DNA of 64,000 nucleotides from Asticcacaulis sp. UBA2476. Its GTDB lineage: Bacteria > Pseudomonadota > Alphaproteobacteria > Caulobacterales > Caulobacteraceae. Below the pieces are notes generated by a model that had not been told where the DNA came from, did not search any database, and saw only the letters and a list, made by a program, of their open reading frames with translations. Positions within the stretch are counted from its first letter, which is position 1. Each line of letters begins with the position of its first letter. This document shows positions 1-9,201 of the stretch, piece by piece. The stretch lies in assembly GCA_002342035.1 (NCBI GenBank), contig DDPE01000036.1:1-64000 (forward strand), written 5' to 3'. Both the position numbers and the translations under genes were made by a program.

Positions 1-815
<815 letters not shown>

Positions 816-863
816 AGGTGAGGCTCCGTATTGCCCAGTCGGGCTAAGGTTTTGAAATGAAAT

Positions 864-937
864 TGGAGCGGGTAGACGGGATCGAACCGACATCCTCAGC
901 TTGGAAGGCTGCTGCACTACCATTGTGCTATACCCGC
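864..937 (-). tRNA. tRNA-Gly (anticodon UCC)
   Basis: A 74-base cloverleaf with encoded CCA. The 7-bp acceptor stem GCGGGTA/TACCCGC closes, the T-arm carries GGTTCGATCC, and the anticodon loop reads CTTCCAA with UCC complementary to 903-905. It sits 49 bases upstream of tuf and 103 bases downstream of tRNA-Tyr on the same strand. Confidence 0.97.
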
Positions 938-1040
938 GCACGAAAGCATTTTGCTGTTTAGCAAAACACTTTCGTAAGTACGATCGGGGACTACAGTTTT
1001 TCAAGCCTTTAAGACCTGTCGCGGCAGACAGGTCGTGCGA

Positions 1041-1124
1041 TGGTGGGGGAAGCAGGACTCGAACCTGCGAAGCTTACGCAGGGGATTTACAGTCCCCCCC
1101 CTTTGCCGCTCGGGACATTCCCCC
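1041..1124 (-). tRNA. tRNA-Tyr (anticodon GUA)
   Basis: An 84-base tRNA with a long variable arm, as expected for bacterial tRNA-Tyr. The acceptor stem GGGGGAA/TTCCCCC, the T-arm GGTTCGAGTCC and the encoded CCA (complement of 1041-1043) are visible, and the anticodon GUA is complementary to 1088-1090. It is the first gene of the tRNA-Tyr, tRNA-Gly, tuf unit. Confidence 0.97.
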
Positions 1125-1163
1125 ATGCGCACGTCTGATTTTCAAGGCTTGAAAACCTGCTGC

Positions 1164-1192
1164 TTTAAACTCGACCTTTGAAAAAAGGACAA
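1164..1192 (-). promoter_or_regulatory. Putative sigma-70-type promoter for the tRNA-Tyr/tRNA-Gly/tuf unit
   Basis: On the minus strand TTGTCC (1192-1187) and TTTAAA (1169-1164) are separated by 17 bases and lie about 40 bases before the 5' end of tRNA-Tyr. The spacing and position fit a housekeeping promoter; the call is by pattern only. Confidence 0.45.
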
Positions 1193-1308
1193 GCCCAAAA
1201 ACAAAAAAACTTTATGGTTTCTGTGGATGTCCTCCCTACACATATGTAAAGACAACATCGTAATTAGCCAAAAAGCCTGTCAGGCCTCAAATCGGAGCGC
1301 GTCTTATA

Positions 1309-2187
1309 GTGTCCATTAATCGCGAACGCAACGGTCACAAATCCCGTCAGGGCCAAAAATCGCACTTTTCCGCAAAAAGTGCTCCGACAAAGCCTGAAAG
1401 CAGCGGGCGCGAACGCAATGAAGCAAAGCCTAAAATGCCACAAATTCAACGCCATAAGGTATCCGAAGATGGCTGGATATGGGGTGTTCATGCGGTCGAA
1501 GCGGCCTTAAAAAATTCAGCTCGCAAGGGGCCATTTCAGCTATTTGCGACCGAAGACCGTGCCAAAGCCCTCCCGCAGGCCCTGATCAGACGCAGTGATC
1601 TCAACTTTCGCCCCACGCCGATGGCCGATTTTATGCGCATCCTGCCCCAAGGCGCGGTGCATCAGGGAATCGCCCTCAATGCTCCGCCTCCGGAAGGTGA
1701 CGACCTCGAAGCCTTGATGCAGGATAATGGCGTGCTGTTGATGCTTGATCAGGTCACTGACCCTCAGAATGTCGGCGCCATCTTCCGCTCATCGGCGGCA
1801 TTCGGTGTTCAGGGCCTGATCATGCAGGATCGTCACTCACCCGTCATGCAGGGTGTGCTGGCGAAAACCGCCGCCGGTGCAATGGATATGGTACCTTTCG
1901 CCAAGGTCACTAACCTGTCGCGCGCTTTGGAAACCTTAAGGGATGAAGGCTGGACAAGTATCGGCCTTGCCGGAAATACCGATGATACCTTGCAGGGCGT
2001 GCTGAACACCCTGCCCCAACCGCGCAAGGTGGTGCTGGTGCTAGGCTCCGAAGGCGATGGCCTGCGTCGTCTGGTGGCCGAACACTGCGATTATCTGGCC
2101 AAAATCCCCATGCCGGGCGGATTTGAGAGCCTGAACGTCAGCCACGCCGCCTCTATCGCACTCTATGAAGCCTGTGCCCGCAACTGA
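1309..2187 (+). CDS. rlmB: 23S rRNA 2'-O-methyltransferase, RlmB/TrmH (SPOUT) family
   Basis: Predicted to methylate the 2'-OH of a guanosine in 23S rRNA (G2251 in E. coli), using SAM bound in a trefoil-knot SPOUT fold. All three SPOUT motifs are visible: NVGAIFRSSAAFG near residues 154-166, LGSEGDGL at 245-252, and the ESLNVS...IALYE segment near 271-287. An L30e-like substrate-binding domain (WGVHAVEAAL onward) precedes it. The first ~45 residues are basic and low in complexity, common in alphaproteobacterial members. The start is GTG with GGAG about 11 bases upstream; an internal ATG at residue 43 is an alternative. It faces away from the tRNA/tuf unit. The family is secure, the exact target nucleotide is inferred. 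Confidence 0.88.
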   Translation: MSINRERNGHKSRQGQKSHFSAKSAPTKPESSGRERNEAKPKMPQIQRHKVSEDGWIWGVHAVEAALKNSARKGPFQLFATEDRAKALPQALIRRSDLNFRPTPMADFMRILPQGAVHQGIALNAPPPEGDDLEALMQDNGVLLMLDQVTDPQNVGAIFRSSAAFGVQGLIMQDRHSPVMQGVLAKTAAGAMDMVPFAKVTNLSRALETLRDEGWTSIGLAGNTDDTLQGVLNTLPQPRKVVLVLGSEGDGLRRLVAEHCDYLAKIPMPGGFESLNVSHAASIALYEACARN

Positions 2188-2256
2188 TCGCTGGACAAGG
2201 CCAGTCATTACCGATTAGGAACGGGCGAAACCATTAAAATATAAAATGAGTGCCTT

Positions 2257-3030
2257 ATGGATTTTCTGTCCAACCCTGAACTTGCCTCGCAAGCCTCTGC
2301 CTTGCTTCAGGTCGTTTTCATTGATCTGGTTATGGCCGGTGACAATGCCGTTGCCGTAGGTCTGGCGGCGGCTGGCCTTGCTGCCGCCCAACGCCGCAAG
2401 GCCATATTATACGGCCTGATCGCCGCTGTCGTGATGCGAATCGGCTTTGTGCTGGTCACCGCGCAACTGCTGCTGATCATTGGTCTTCTGTTTGCCGGTG
2501 GGCTTTTGCTGTTATGGGTAGCTTGGAAAATGTGGCGCGAACTGCGCGAATCCCACACCCACGACGAAGCCCGCGCTGAAGCCGCCCTCGAAGATGCTAC
2601 CGGCGCTGATATCAACGCTGATGGCACGATGGGCGGTGCTACAGTTCCGGTAGCAAAAGTCAAAAGCTTTAAAACCGCCGTGATCCAGATTTTGATCGCC
2701 GACTTGTCAATGTCGCTCGATAACGTGCTGGCAGTTGCCGGGGCGGCTCATGAGCATCCGTCGATCATGGTATTTGGCCTGATTCTCGCCATTGCCCTGA
2801 TGGGGGTAGCCTCGCACTTTATTGCCAAAATCCTGCACAAACACCGCTGGATCGGCTTTTTCGGCCTGTTCGTTATCCTCTATGTGTCGCTCAGCATGAT
2901 GTGGGAAGGCCACCGGGATATCGTTGTCGACCTGAATAAGGTCAGCGAATACAACCGGATTGTGCCCGACTTCATGGATATCACACCCAAAGATATTGAG
3001 CATTTCAGTCACAAACCACCAGCACATTAA
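2257..3030 (+). CDS. TerC-family integral membrane protein (YjbE type)
   Basis: A 257-residue membrane protein with about seven hydrophobic segments. It has the TerC-family double signature, IDLVMAGDNAVAVG near residues 22-35 and ADLSMSLDNVLAVAG in the second half, whose buried Asp and Asn residues define the fold. TerC/YjbE/Alx proteins have been linked to tellurite resistance and, more recently, to manganese export and metalation of secreted enzymes; which applies here is not visible. The hydrophilic loop between the halves (about residues 105-140) is Asp/Glu/Ala-rich and may face the cytoplasm. It stands alone, 69 bases after rlmB, and ends at a strong bidirectional terminator. Family call strong, substrate unknown. 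Confidence 0.87.
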   Translation: MDFLSNPELASQASALLQVVFIDLVMAGDNAVAVGLAAAGLAAAQRRKAILYGLIAAVVMRIGFVLVTAQLLLIIGLLFAGGLLLLWVAWKMWRELRESHTHDEARAEAALEDATGADINADGTMGGATVPVAKVKSFKTAVIQILIADLSMSLDNVLAVAGAAHEHPSIMVFGLILAIALMGVASHFIAKILHKHRWIGFFGLFVILYVSLSMMWEGHRDIVVDLNKVSEYNRIVPDFMDITPKDIEHFSHKPPAH

Positions 3031-3036
3031 AATGAT

Positions 3037-3070
3037 AAAGGCTTCGGAATGATCCGAAGCCTTTATTTTT
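3037..3070. terminator. Bidirectional rho-independent terminator
   Basis: AAAGGCTTCGG (3037-3047) pairs perfectly with CCGAAGCCTTT (3054-3064) around a 6-base loop and runs into ATTTTT on the plus strand; the complementary strand has A/T-rich flanks too. It lies between the convergent TerC and DUF805 genes and overlaps the last codons of the latter. Confidence 0.88.
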
Positions 3071-3530
3071 ACGGCATGTCTTCAAGGGCTTCGTCGTAGC
3101 CTGCGTAACGATTTGGCTCACTTACATAAGGCGGATGTCCGTACCGGTTAGCATGGCGTTGGCCGGGAACGAGACCACATATCATCAGGGTCAACACCGT
3201 GCCTATGACCGGAACAAAACTGATAACGACCAGCCACCCGGTTAGCCCCATGTCGTGCCAACGCTTAACTGTAAGACAAAAATAGATCCAGCTTACGGGA
3301 ATAAGCAAAAGCCACATCAGCCGCCGCGGCCTGGCTACCCAGGGCTCAAGCTCAGCCGTAAAGACCGGATAGAGCGTGAAGGTTCGCCAGTCATCAAGCC
3401 AGGCCTCCCCTATATAGAGAAAAAATGATAACAGGATCGCTAGTCCAAAGGCAATGCCCAAGATCCAGCTCCAGAAGGTCGCCCGGTTGATGCGCCCATT
3501 CGGATTAAGCAAGGTATCGACGATTGTCAT
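3069..3530 (-). CDS. DUF805 family membrane protein
   Basis: A 153-residue membrane protein of unknown function. It opens with LLNPNGRINRATFW, the usual DUF805 start, then has about four hydrophobic segments and the family-typical VKRWHDMGLTGW segment followed by PVIGT. The C-terminal tail is polar (NRYGHPP...). A second DUF805 gene lies 92 bases upstream on the same strand and shares the same landmarks, so the pair probably arose by duplication. No signal peptide or enzyme motif is seen. The stop codon lies inside the shared terminator. Confidence 0.82.
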   Translation of the reverse strand: MTIVDTLLNPNGRINRATFWSWILGIAFGLAILLSFFLYIGEAWLDDWRTFTLYPVFTAELEPWVARPRRLMWLLLIPVSWIYFCLTVKRWHDMGLTGWLVVISFVPVIGTVLTLMICGLVPGQRHANRYGHPPYVSEPNRYAGYDEALEDMP

Positions 3531-3622
3531 GGCCCGCCCCTGTGAATTATATTTGCACCATTATAGGCACAAAACAGGGTTATGGTAAACGGCGTCTAAT
3601 AGGTTACCAACTGAGGTCAGAC

Positions 3623-4030
3623 CTAATCGAATGTGGCGGCAACAGCTTCATGATTAGCTCCTTTGGGGGAATTACCATATTTATTCCGCCCCTTAGTGCC
3701 ATCAAGACAACCCAGTTCCACAAACGACCATATCCACCCTATGATGGGGATAAGGTTGATAAAAATCCATACCCATGATTTGTCACGATCATGCCAGCGT
3801 TTTATCTGTATGCACAGGCTCGGCCATATCATGGCAATTGACAATATAGCCTCGGTGACATCCAAAATTGGACTGGTCGTATCACTCGCCAAGGTATCCA
3901 AGGTTCCGGTAGCCACCGCAACGCCGAAATATATGGCCAGATAAGCCACGGTTAACGCTATGGAATATAGCCAATAAGTCCGCCGACGGATTCTGCCTTC
4001 GGTGCTGAACAATATTTTTGCAGGTTTCAT
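3623..4030 (-). CDS. DUF805 family membrane protein, second copy
   Basis: A 135-residue protein with the DUF805 pattern: ILFSTEGRIRRRTYW at the N-terminus, hydrophobic helices at about residues 24-42 and 55-75, IKRWHDRDKSWVW, then IPIIGWIW. The end (GRNKYGNSP) matches the usual DUF805 tail. It is shorter than and diverged from its neighbour at 3069-3530. It lies 69 bases downstream of metG on the same strand and could be read from the same transcript. Role unknown. Confidence 0.8.
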   Translation of the reverse strand: MKPAKILFSTEGRIRRRTYWLYSIALTVAYLAIYFGVAVATGTLDTLASDTTSPILDVTEAILSIAMIWPSLCIQIKRWHDRDKSWVWIFINLIPIIGWIWSFVELGCLDGTKGRNKYGNSPKGANHEAVAATFD

Positions 4031-4099
4031 TTTACCACCCCCTAACTTATTTCAGGCTAAGTGATTTACGTAATCGCAGCAACCTTTAACTACGCAAAC

Positions 4100-5815
4100 C
4101 TACCCTTCATTCCCGCCAAACCGTTCAGCCCATTCGGTCACCTGTTCATCTTCGATCTTTTTGAACAGAACCTCACCGGATTTAACCGCCGTCCCTATAG
4201 GCAGTTTCGACAATTCCGATTTGGCATCGGTCGACGGCCAGCCCAGCGGCAAGGCCACACTGACACTATCGGCGATCGATTGCGCCGCAAAGGGTATCAA
4301 GGGCTGGGCCAGCACCGCATATAGGCGCACCAGATTCAAGCCATGACGGACAATGACCGCGGCCCGATCCGCATCGGTTTTAAAAGCCGTCCACGGGGCG
4401 GCTTCCTGCAGGTACTCATTGCCGAGAACCCAAATCCGACGCACGGCCTGCGCGGCTTTGCGCATTTCCATGGCGTCGAACGCTTCGGTCGCTTCGATTA
4501 AAAGCGCTGCCAGATCGGCATAAAGCTTATCTTCCAGCGGGCCCGCCTCGCCACCTTCCGGGACCATGCTGCCAAATTTCGACTCCGTGAATTTGACAAT
4601 GCGGTTGACGAAATTGCCCAGAACATCCGCCAGATCTTTATTGACCGTGCTTTGGAACTGATCCCAGGTGAACGAAGAATCCGAGCCTTCCGGAGAATTA
4701 GCGATCAGATACCAGCGCCAGTAATCGGCCGGTAAAATCTCCAGCGCCTGATCCATGAACACGCCACGGTTCATCGAGGTTGAGAACTTACCGCCATACC
4801 AGTTCAGCCAGTTAAAGGCCTTTAGAGTATCGACCATTTTCCACGGCTGCCCAGATCCAATGACCGTGGCCGGGAAGCTAACGGTATGGAAGGCGACATT
4901 GTCCTTACCCATGAACTGGATATAGCTGACATCGTCAGCGCCCTGATCCAGCCGCCACCAGTTTTGCCAACCATCAGGCTCATTGCGGGCATTAAAATAT
5001 TCCTGAGTGGCGCCTATATATTCAATCGGCGCATCAAACCAGACGTAGAAGACCTTGCTTTCAAAGCCCTCTCTGGGTTTGCCATTTTTGGCAACCGGCA
5101 CGCCCCATTTCAGGTCACGCGTAATACCCCGGTCGATCAGCCCTTCTTCCAGATGTTTATTGGCGATCGACTTTGCCAGTTGCGGCCAGGCGGACTTAGA
5201 GTCGATCCAGGCCCGCAGTTGCGGCTCGACCTTGGTTTGCAGTAGATAAAGATGCTTGGTATCACGCACCTCCAGATTACGCGAACCCGACACCGCCGAA
5301 TAGGGATCAATCAGGTCAGTTGGGTCCAGCAGGCGACCGCAATTATCGCATTGATCGCCCCGCGCCTTCTCAAATTTACAGTGCGGGCAAGTCCCTTCGA
5401 CATAGCGATCCGGCAAAAACCGTCCGTCATCGATGGAATAGACCATCTTGTCGGTGCGTTCTTCGATCAGGCCATTTTCATCCAACGCATCGCAAAACAT
5501 CTGCGTAAGCGCGCGGTTTTCCGACGACGATGACCGGCCGAACCAGTCATAAGACAGGCCAAACGCTTCACCGGCATGTTTCTGGATCAGATGCTGCTCG
5601 TCGCAGTAGGTTTTGACATCTTGCCCCGCCTTAGCCGCCGCTAACTCAGCCGGCGTACCATGCTCATCGGTCGCGCAAATATAAAGCACCTCATGACCTT
5701 GAGCACGCTTAAACCGCGCATAGACATCCGCAGGCAACATAGACCCGGCCAGATTGCCGAGGTGTTTGATACCATTAATGTAAGGCAGGGCCGAGGTAAT
5801 AAGAATGCGAGACAT
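4100..5815 (-). CDS. metG: Methionine-tRNA ligase
   Basis: Charges tRNA-Met (initiator and elongator) with methionine in the cytoplasm. At 571 residues it is the usual alphaproteobacterial length without a C-terminal tRNA-binding extension. The HIGH motif appears as HLGN at residues 18-21, a single zinc knuckle as Cys143-Cys146 and Cys156-Cys159, and the KMSKS loop in the variant form KFSTS at 343-347. The connective peptide lies between the two class I signature motifs. The ATG at 5815 begins MSRILITSALPY, the standard family start. tRNA-Thr lies about 180 bases upstream on the other strand. Confidence 0.97.
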   Translation of the reverse strand: MSRILITSALPYINGIKHLGNLAGSMLPADVYARFKRAQGHEVLYICATDEHGTPAELAAAKAGQDVKTYCDEQHLIQKHAGEAFGLSYDWFGRSSSSENRALTQMFCDALDENGLIEERTDKMVYSIDDGRFLPDRYVEGTCPHCKFEKARGDQCDNCGRLLDPTDLIDPYSAVSGSRNLEVRDTKHLYLLQTKVEPQLRAWIDSKSAWPQLAKSIANKHLEEGLIDRGITRDLKWGVPVAKNGKPREGFESKVFYVWFDAPIEYIGATQEYFNARNEPDGWQNWWRLDQGADDVSYIQFMGKDNVAFHTVSFPATVIGSGQPWKMVDTLKAFNWLNWYGGKFSTSMNRGVFMDQALEILPADYWRWYLIANSPEGSDSSFTWDQFQSTVNKDLADVLGNFVNRIVKFTESKFGSMVPEGGEAGPLEDKLYADLAALLIEATEAFDAMEMRKAAQAVRRIWVLGNEYLQEAAPWTAFKTDADRAAVIVRHGLNLVRLYAVLAQPLIPFAAQSIADSVSVALPLGWPSTDAKSELSKLPIGTAVKSGEVLFKKIEDEQVTEWAERFGGNEG

Positions 5816-5997
5816 GGCGTAGATGAGGTTCCTAAAGACAGACGCCCCTCATAACGCATTTCTGGTGACAAAACATAGACATGATACAGTTTTAAACAAA
5901 AAAGTCGGATATTTGCGATGGAAAGCCGTTGCCTTTATGGATGTGAATAGGCATAAGGCGACCTCCCGTCTGATTTTTAGACGGCTTGCTTTTGTGT

Positions 5998-6073
5998 GCC
6001 GGTTTAGCTCAGCTGGTAGAGCAGCGGTTTTGTAAACCGAAGGTCGCGGGTTCGATTCCTGCAACCGGCACCA
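5998..6073 (+). tRNA. tRNA-Thr (anticodon UGU)
   Basis: A 76-base tRNA with encoded CCA. The acceptor stem is GCCGGTT/AACCGGC, the D-arm GCTCAGCTGGTAGAGC, the anticodon TGT is at 6031-6033 (canonical position 34) and the T-arm carries GGGTTCGATTCC. It is a lone tRNA gene between metG and tonB. A short inverted repeat CCGTCT/AGACGG at 5966-5984 lies just upstream, of unknown meaning. Confidence 0.97.
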
Positions 6074-6083
6074 TTTTCCTTAG

Positions 6084-6827
6084 TCAATTTTGAAGACTGA
6101 ACTCAAGCTCAGTTGTCATTTCGAGTACATCACCCTTGACGTCTTTTGGGGGTTTGGGCATGGGCTCCGCGCGCTTTAGTACATCCAAGGCTTCACGATC
6201 AAAGGCTGCAATCCCGGACGATTTTACCACACGGCTCGACAAGACACGTCCCTGTCGATCAAGGGTGAAGCTGATTATGACTCCCCCCTCCTGACGCAGA
6301 CGTTTGGCACCGCGCGGATAGGTTTTATGTCTCTCAATCCAGGTCCGCACCTGCGCCATGTAGGACTTGGTGTGGCTACGTCCTGAACTGGCTACGGCAG
6401 GCAGGGTGCTCGATGCTGCGGGCTGACTTGTTGTCACATATGTCGGGGCCACCTGATTTCCTGAAGTCTGCTCAGGCGCGTTACCCGGACCATCATCGTT
6501 CAATGAAGTTGCACCGACGTCAGGTCCGCTGGCTACATCCACAGGGGTTGATTTGATTGAAACCGGTGCAACTGAGTTTGGCGACGGGGCAGTCTTAGCT
6601 GCGTCTTCGGGCGAGGCTTCGGTTGCGCTGTTATCAGGCGCATCCGCCCCCTCTGCCGCATCAGTCACATCAGATTCAGGGGCAACCATAGTGATAGTTA
6701 TTCCGCCGTCATCCAGCACCGTCAGATCAGGCTTTGGTGACAACCAAAGCCCCATAGCGAGTAAGCCCCCGTTCACAAGAACGGAGGCTCCTACGGCCAG
6801 AACGTGAGTTCTTATCGACGCAGACAT
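6084..6827 (-). CDS. tonB: TonB energy-transducing protein
   Basis: TonB couples the proton-motive force harnessed by ExbB/ExbD to outer-membrane receptors. The 247-residue protein has one N-terminal membrane anchor (about residues 9-30), a long Ala/Pro/Ser/Thr-rich periplasmic spacer (about 45-150), and a TonB C-terminal domain (about 158-247) containing the typical YPRGAKRLRQEG and FDREALDVLKRAEPMPKPP segments. It begins 6 bases after the stop of the TonB-dependent receptor, so it is a dedicated partner in a two-gene operon. ExbB and ExbD are not in the window and must be supplied from elsewhere. Family call firm. Confidence 0.92.
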   Translation of the reverse strand: MSASIRTHVLAVGASVLVNGGLLAMGLWLSPKPDLTVLDDGGITITMVAPESDVTDAAEGADAPDNSATEASPEDAAKTAPSPNSVAPVSIKSTPVDVASGPDVGATSLNDDGPGNAPEQTSGNQVAPTYVTTSQPAASSTLPAVASSGRSHTKSYMAQVRTWIERHKTYPRGAKRLRQEGGVIISFTLDRQGRVLSSRVVKSSGIAAFDREALDVLKRAEPMPKPPKDVKGDVLEMTTELEFSLQN

Positions 6828-6833
6828 TGAGGA

Positions 6834-8999
6834 TTAGAATGTCTTGCCGACGCTGAGCTTCACCGTTCTGCCTTCCGCGGGCAGGGAGGATAGATGCCGT
6901 TGGAAATATTCATCGCCGATATTATCGACGCTTAAGCGCACATCCACACCGCGCAGCACGGCCTCGCCCTGCGGCTTCCAGACGGCATAGAGGCTGTGGA
7001 TATTATAGTCGTCGGTCGTGTCGGTGACTGCGCCGGTCGTGGCATTATATTTGTAGGCTTCTTTGGCGAACTCCCCGCGCCAGCCCAGCGTTAGATTCCA
7101 CGACGGGATGACATAACCGGCATTGAGCGTCAGTTCATCGGCAGGCACCGTATTGAGCGGAATGATTGGCTTGGGCAGACCCGCACTGGTGAGTCCGGTG
7201 CGATCTTCGCCATCCACAACAGATAAGGCCGCACGGGTAAAGAACCGTCGGGTGGCATATTCCGCCTCAAGCTCAACCCCTTCATAGCGGGCCTCACCGA
7301 AATTGCGGAAATAGGGCGAGCCCGTTGTGCCGCGTGCAATCAGATTATCGACATTATTTCGGAAAACCGTCAGCTTGGCATGAAGTTTATCGCGGTCAGT
7401 AAACAGGCTGCCAAAAGCGACTGCACCGCCAACTTCGTAGTTTGTGGACTCTTCGTTTTCAAGATTGAGATTAAGCGGCTGAGTTGCGGTTGCCGAATAA
7501 ACCTCATCCAGCACCGGCATCCGCACGGTGCGCGACAGCGACCCAAACAGGTTGAAGTTATCGTTGAAGCTATAAAGCACCGCGATCTTCGGCGACACGC
7601 CAGTGTCCTCAACCGACTCCGGTTTCGTTTGGGTGGCGATCAGGTAATCCGACTCCAGCTTAACGCGGTCCACGCGCACGCCGGGGATGATGGTCAGTTT
7701 TTCTTTCCAGATAAACTCGCCCTGAATAAAGGCGCTGTAGCGGGTCAGGTCGCCTTCCGGGTGGGTGGTGGCACCCGGATTGATATAGCTGCCGTCCTGA
7801 CGGTAGCGAGGGTTGCGGCGTTCCTGCTTATAGGTTTGCAGGCCCGTCGTCACAAAGGCGTTCCAGTCCGGCCCGAAGGTCAAGGTCGAGGTGTTTTCCA
7901 GCCGCCCCTGCACGGTTTTATAGACGTAGGATGAATTATAGCCGACGCCATTGGGGCTGAACCCAGCGTTTTCGGTCTGATCGACCTGCATGTTCGAATA
8001 GGCCAGTTGCGCCTTTACATCCAGCCAGTCATTGCCGTCAAAGGCGTTGTCGTAACCGATGATATAGCTCTCATTGACAGTCTTACGGCGCACCGGCGTG
8101 GTGGCAAAGGCTTCGGCCTGATCATAGACCTGATAGGAATCGTTCTGCCAGTTTTCGGCCGACGCCCACACGCTGTGGCCTTTGTCACCACCGACATAGT
8201 AGCGCGCCTTGGTCAGCACGGAATCGCCTTCAGCCTTGGACGGGACGACCACATCGCCGTTGCCATCCGTATAGTCATCGCTGACGCGCGACGACAGGCT
8301 GAGCAACAAATCAAGGTTATCGGTCGGACGTCCGGCAATGATGACCGATCCGGCGCGGGCATCGGCATTGGACTCCCCGCTACCCTTGACGCGCACCATC
8401 AGGCGATCATCGCCGCGCAGGAAATCCGAAGCGTCCTTGGTCTGGAAATTGATTACGCCCGCCAGAGCGCCCGCCCCGTAAAGCGTCGAAGACGACGGCC
8501 CACGCAGCACTTCGACGCGCTTATAAAGCTCCGGCTCCGAGAAGAAGCCGCCCATGCGATATTGCTCGAAAAACTTTGAGACACCGTCAACATTGATCAG
8601 TATCCGGCTGTCGGAATCGGCCACACCCGTGCCCATGCCGCGGATGTTAAAGCCCTGCCCCAGACCGCTGACACCGCCGACCGACGACACGCCCGGAATG
8701 CCTTCCAGCAGATCGCCGATAGTCGAGGCCTGGGCGTTGTCGATGTCTTCCTGATCAAGCGTGGTGACCGATTGCGGTGTATCGATGGCGACCTTATCGA
8801 TGCCGGTCGAGACCACAATCTTACCCAGCGACAGTTGCGAGACCGCGCCGTCGTCCTTTTCTGTGCCGGTATCGGTTTTGGAATCGGCATCCTGCGCCAA
8901 AGCGGCGGGCGCTGCGACCTGCCCCCCCGCTGCCAGCGCTAACGCCAATCCCAAAACCGATACGCTTACGCCCCCACGGCGCCCTGAAAACTTCGACAT
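6834..8999 (-). CDS. TonB-dependent outer-membrane receptor, probably iron/heme type
   Basis: A 721-residue outer-membrane receptor. The start at 8999 is chosen because AAGGAG lies 8 bases before it; an in-frame codon at 9044 lacks such a site. A signal peptide ends near ALAQ (residue ~36), a TonB-box-like KIVVST follows at about 60-65, then a plug domain (TLDQEDIDNAQASTIGDLL... to ~190) with the VEVLRGPSSSTLYGAGALAG signature, and a 22-strand-type barrel that ends in Phe. The plug and the NLENEESTNYEVG segment resemble receptors of the hemoglobin/siderophore group, but the ligand is not determined. tonB follows at once. Fur-like sites upstream indicate iron control. Receptor class certain, substrate inferred. 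Confidence 0.93.
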   Translation of the reverse strand: MSKFSGRRGGVSVSVLGLALALAAGGQVAAPAALAQDADSKTDTGTEKDDGAVSQLSLGKIVVSTGIDKVAIDTPQSVTTLDQEDIDNAQASTIGDLLEGIPGVSSVGGVSGLGQGFNIRGMGTGVADSDSRILINVDGVSKFFEQYRMGGFFSEPELYKRVEVLRGPSSSTLYGAGALAGVINFQTKDASDFLRGDDRLMVRVKGSGESNADARAGSVIIAGRPTDNLDLLLSLSSRVSDDYTDGNGDVVVPSKAEGDSVLTKARYYVGGDKGHSVWASAENWQNDSYQVYDQAEAFATTPVRRKTVNESYIIGYDNAFDGNDWLDVKAQLAYSNMQVDQTENAGFSPNGVGYNSSYVYKTVQGRLENTSTLTFGPDWNAFVTTGLQTYKQERRNPRYRQDGSYINPGATTHPEGDLTRYSAFIQGEFIWKEKLTIIPGVRVDRVKLESDYLIATQTKPESVEDTGVSPKIAVLYSFNDNFNLFGSLSRTVRMPVLDEVYSATATQPLNLNLENEESTNYEVGGAVAFGSLFTDRDKLHAKLTVFRNNVDNLIARGTTGSPYFRNFGEARYEGVELEAEYATRRFFTRAALSVVDGEDRTGLTSAGLPKPIIPLNTVPADELTLNAGYVIPSWNLTLGWRGEFAKEAYKYNATTGAVTDTTDDYNIHSLYAVWKPQGEAVLRGVDVRLSVDNIGDEYFQRHLSSLPAEGRTVKLSVGKTF

Positions 9000-9057
9000 G
9001 CCCCACACTCCTTGAAAATCGACGCCCCGCGTGACGTCACACAAATCAGACTTATAT

Positions 9058-9072
9058 TGCGATTAATTCGCA
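9058..9072. promoter_or_regulatory. Palindromic operator, Fur-like, at the receptor promoter
   Basis: TGCGATTAATTCGCA has perfect 5-base arms (TGCGA/TCGCA) around an AT core. It lies just past the predicted start site of the receptor transcript (promoter 9081-9109), a position suited to repression. Its layout resembles the TGCGA-type Fur boxes described in some alphaproteobacteria; binding is not shown. Confidence 0.55.
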
Positions 9073-9080
9073 TTAACGGC

Positions 9081-9109
9081 TTGATAGGCGTGCAAATCAC
9101 CCCTGTCAA
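9081..9109 (-). promoter_or_regulatory. Putative promoter of the receptor-tonB operon
   Basis: On the minus strand a perfect TTGACA (9109-9104) and TATCAA (9086-9081) are separated by 17 bases. It points at the TonB-dependent receptor and lies between two iron-box-like operators. Confidence 0.6.
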
Positions 9110-9114
9110 GCCGC

Positions 9115-9143
9115 TTGCAAATAATAATGATTCTCATTAATAG
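9115..9143 (+). promoter_or_regulatory. Putative promoter of the DUF4198/EF-hand operon
   Basis: TTGCAA (9115-9120) and TAATAG (9138-9143) are 17 bases apart and point to the gene at 9202. The Fur box at 9121-9142 fills the spacer and the -10. The -10 is a weak match, so the exact promoter is uncertain. Confidence 0.4.
9121..9142. promoter_or_regulatory. Fur box (classical form)
   Basis: The core TAATGA-TTC-TCATTA (9125-9139) is a 6-base inverted repeat with AT-rich flanks, close to the classical 19-base Fur consensus built from GATAAT-like units. It is shared by two divergent operons and overlaps the rightward promoter. Confidence 0.7.
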
Positions 9144-9201
9144 AAAGTGATAATTCAGCCACGCCCGAATTATTCAGCGTCGCTAATGAAAAGGAATCCT
9201 G

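Noticed and set aside
901..1152. 83-residue plus-strand reading frame
   Set aside because: It runs through the antisense of tRNA-Gly and tRNA-Tyr.
5823..6064. Reading frames on both strands (about 70 residues) around 5.8-6.06 kb
   Set aside because: Both cover the tRNA-Thr gene and have no ribosome-binding site or family signal.
7380..8579. Long plus-strand frames opposite the TonB-dependent receptor
   Set aside because: They are antisense frames in high-GC coding sequence, with no family signal and no start site.
8999..9044. Upstream start of the receptor at 9044
   Set aside because: It lacks a ribosome-binding site and would put a non-signal sequence in front of a normal signal peptide; AAGGAG lies before 8999.
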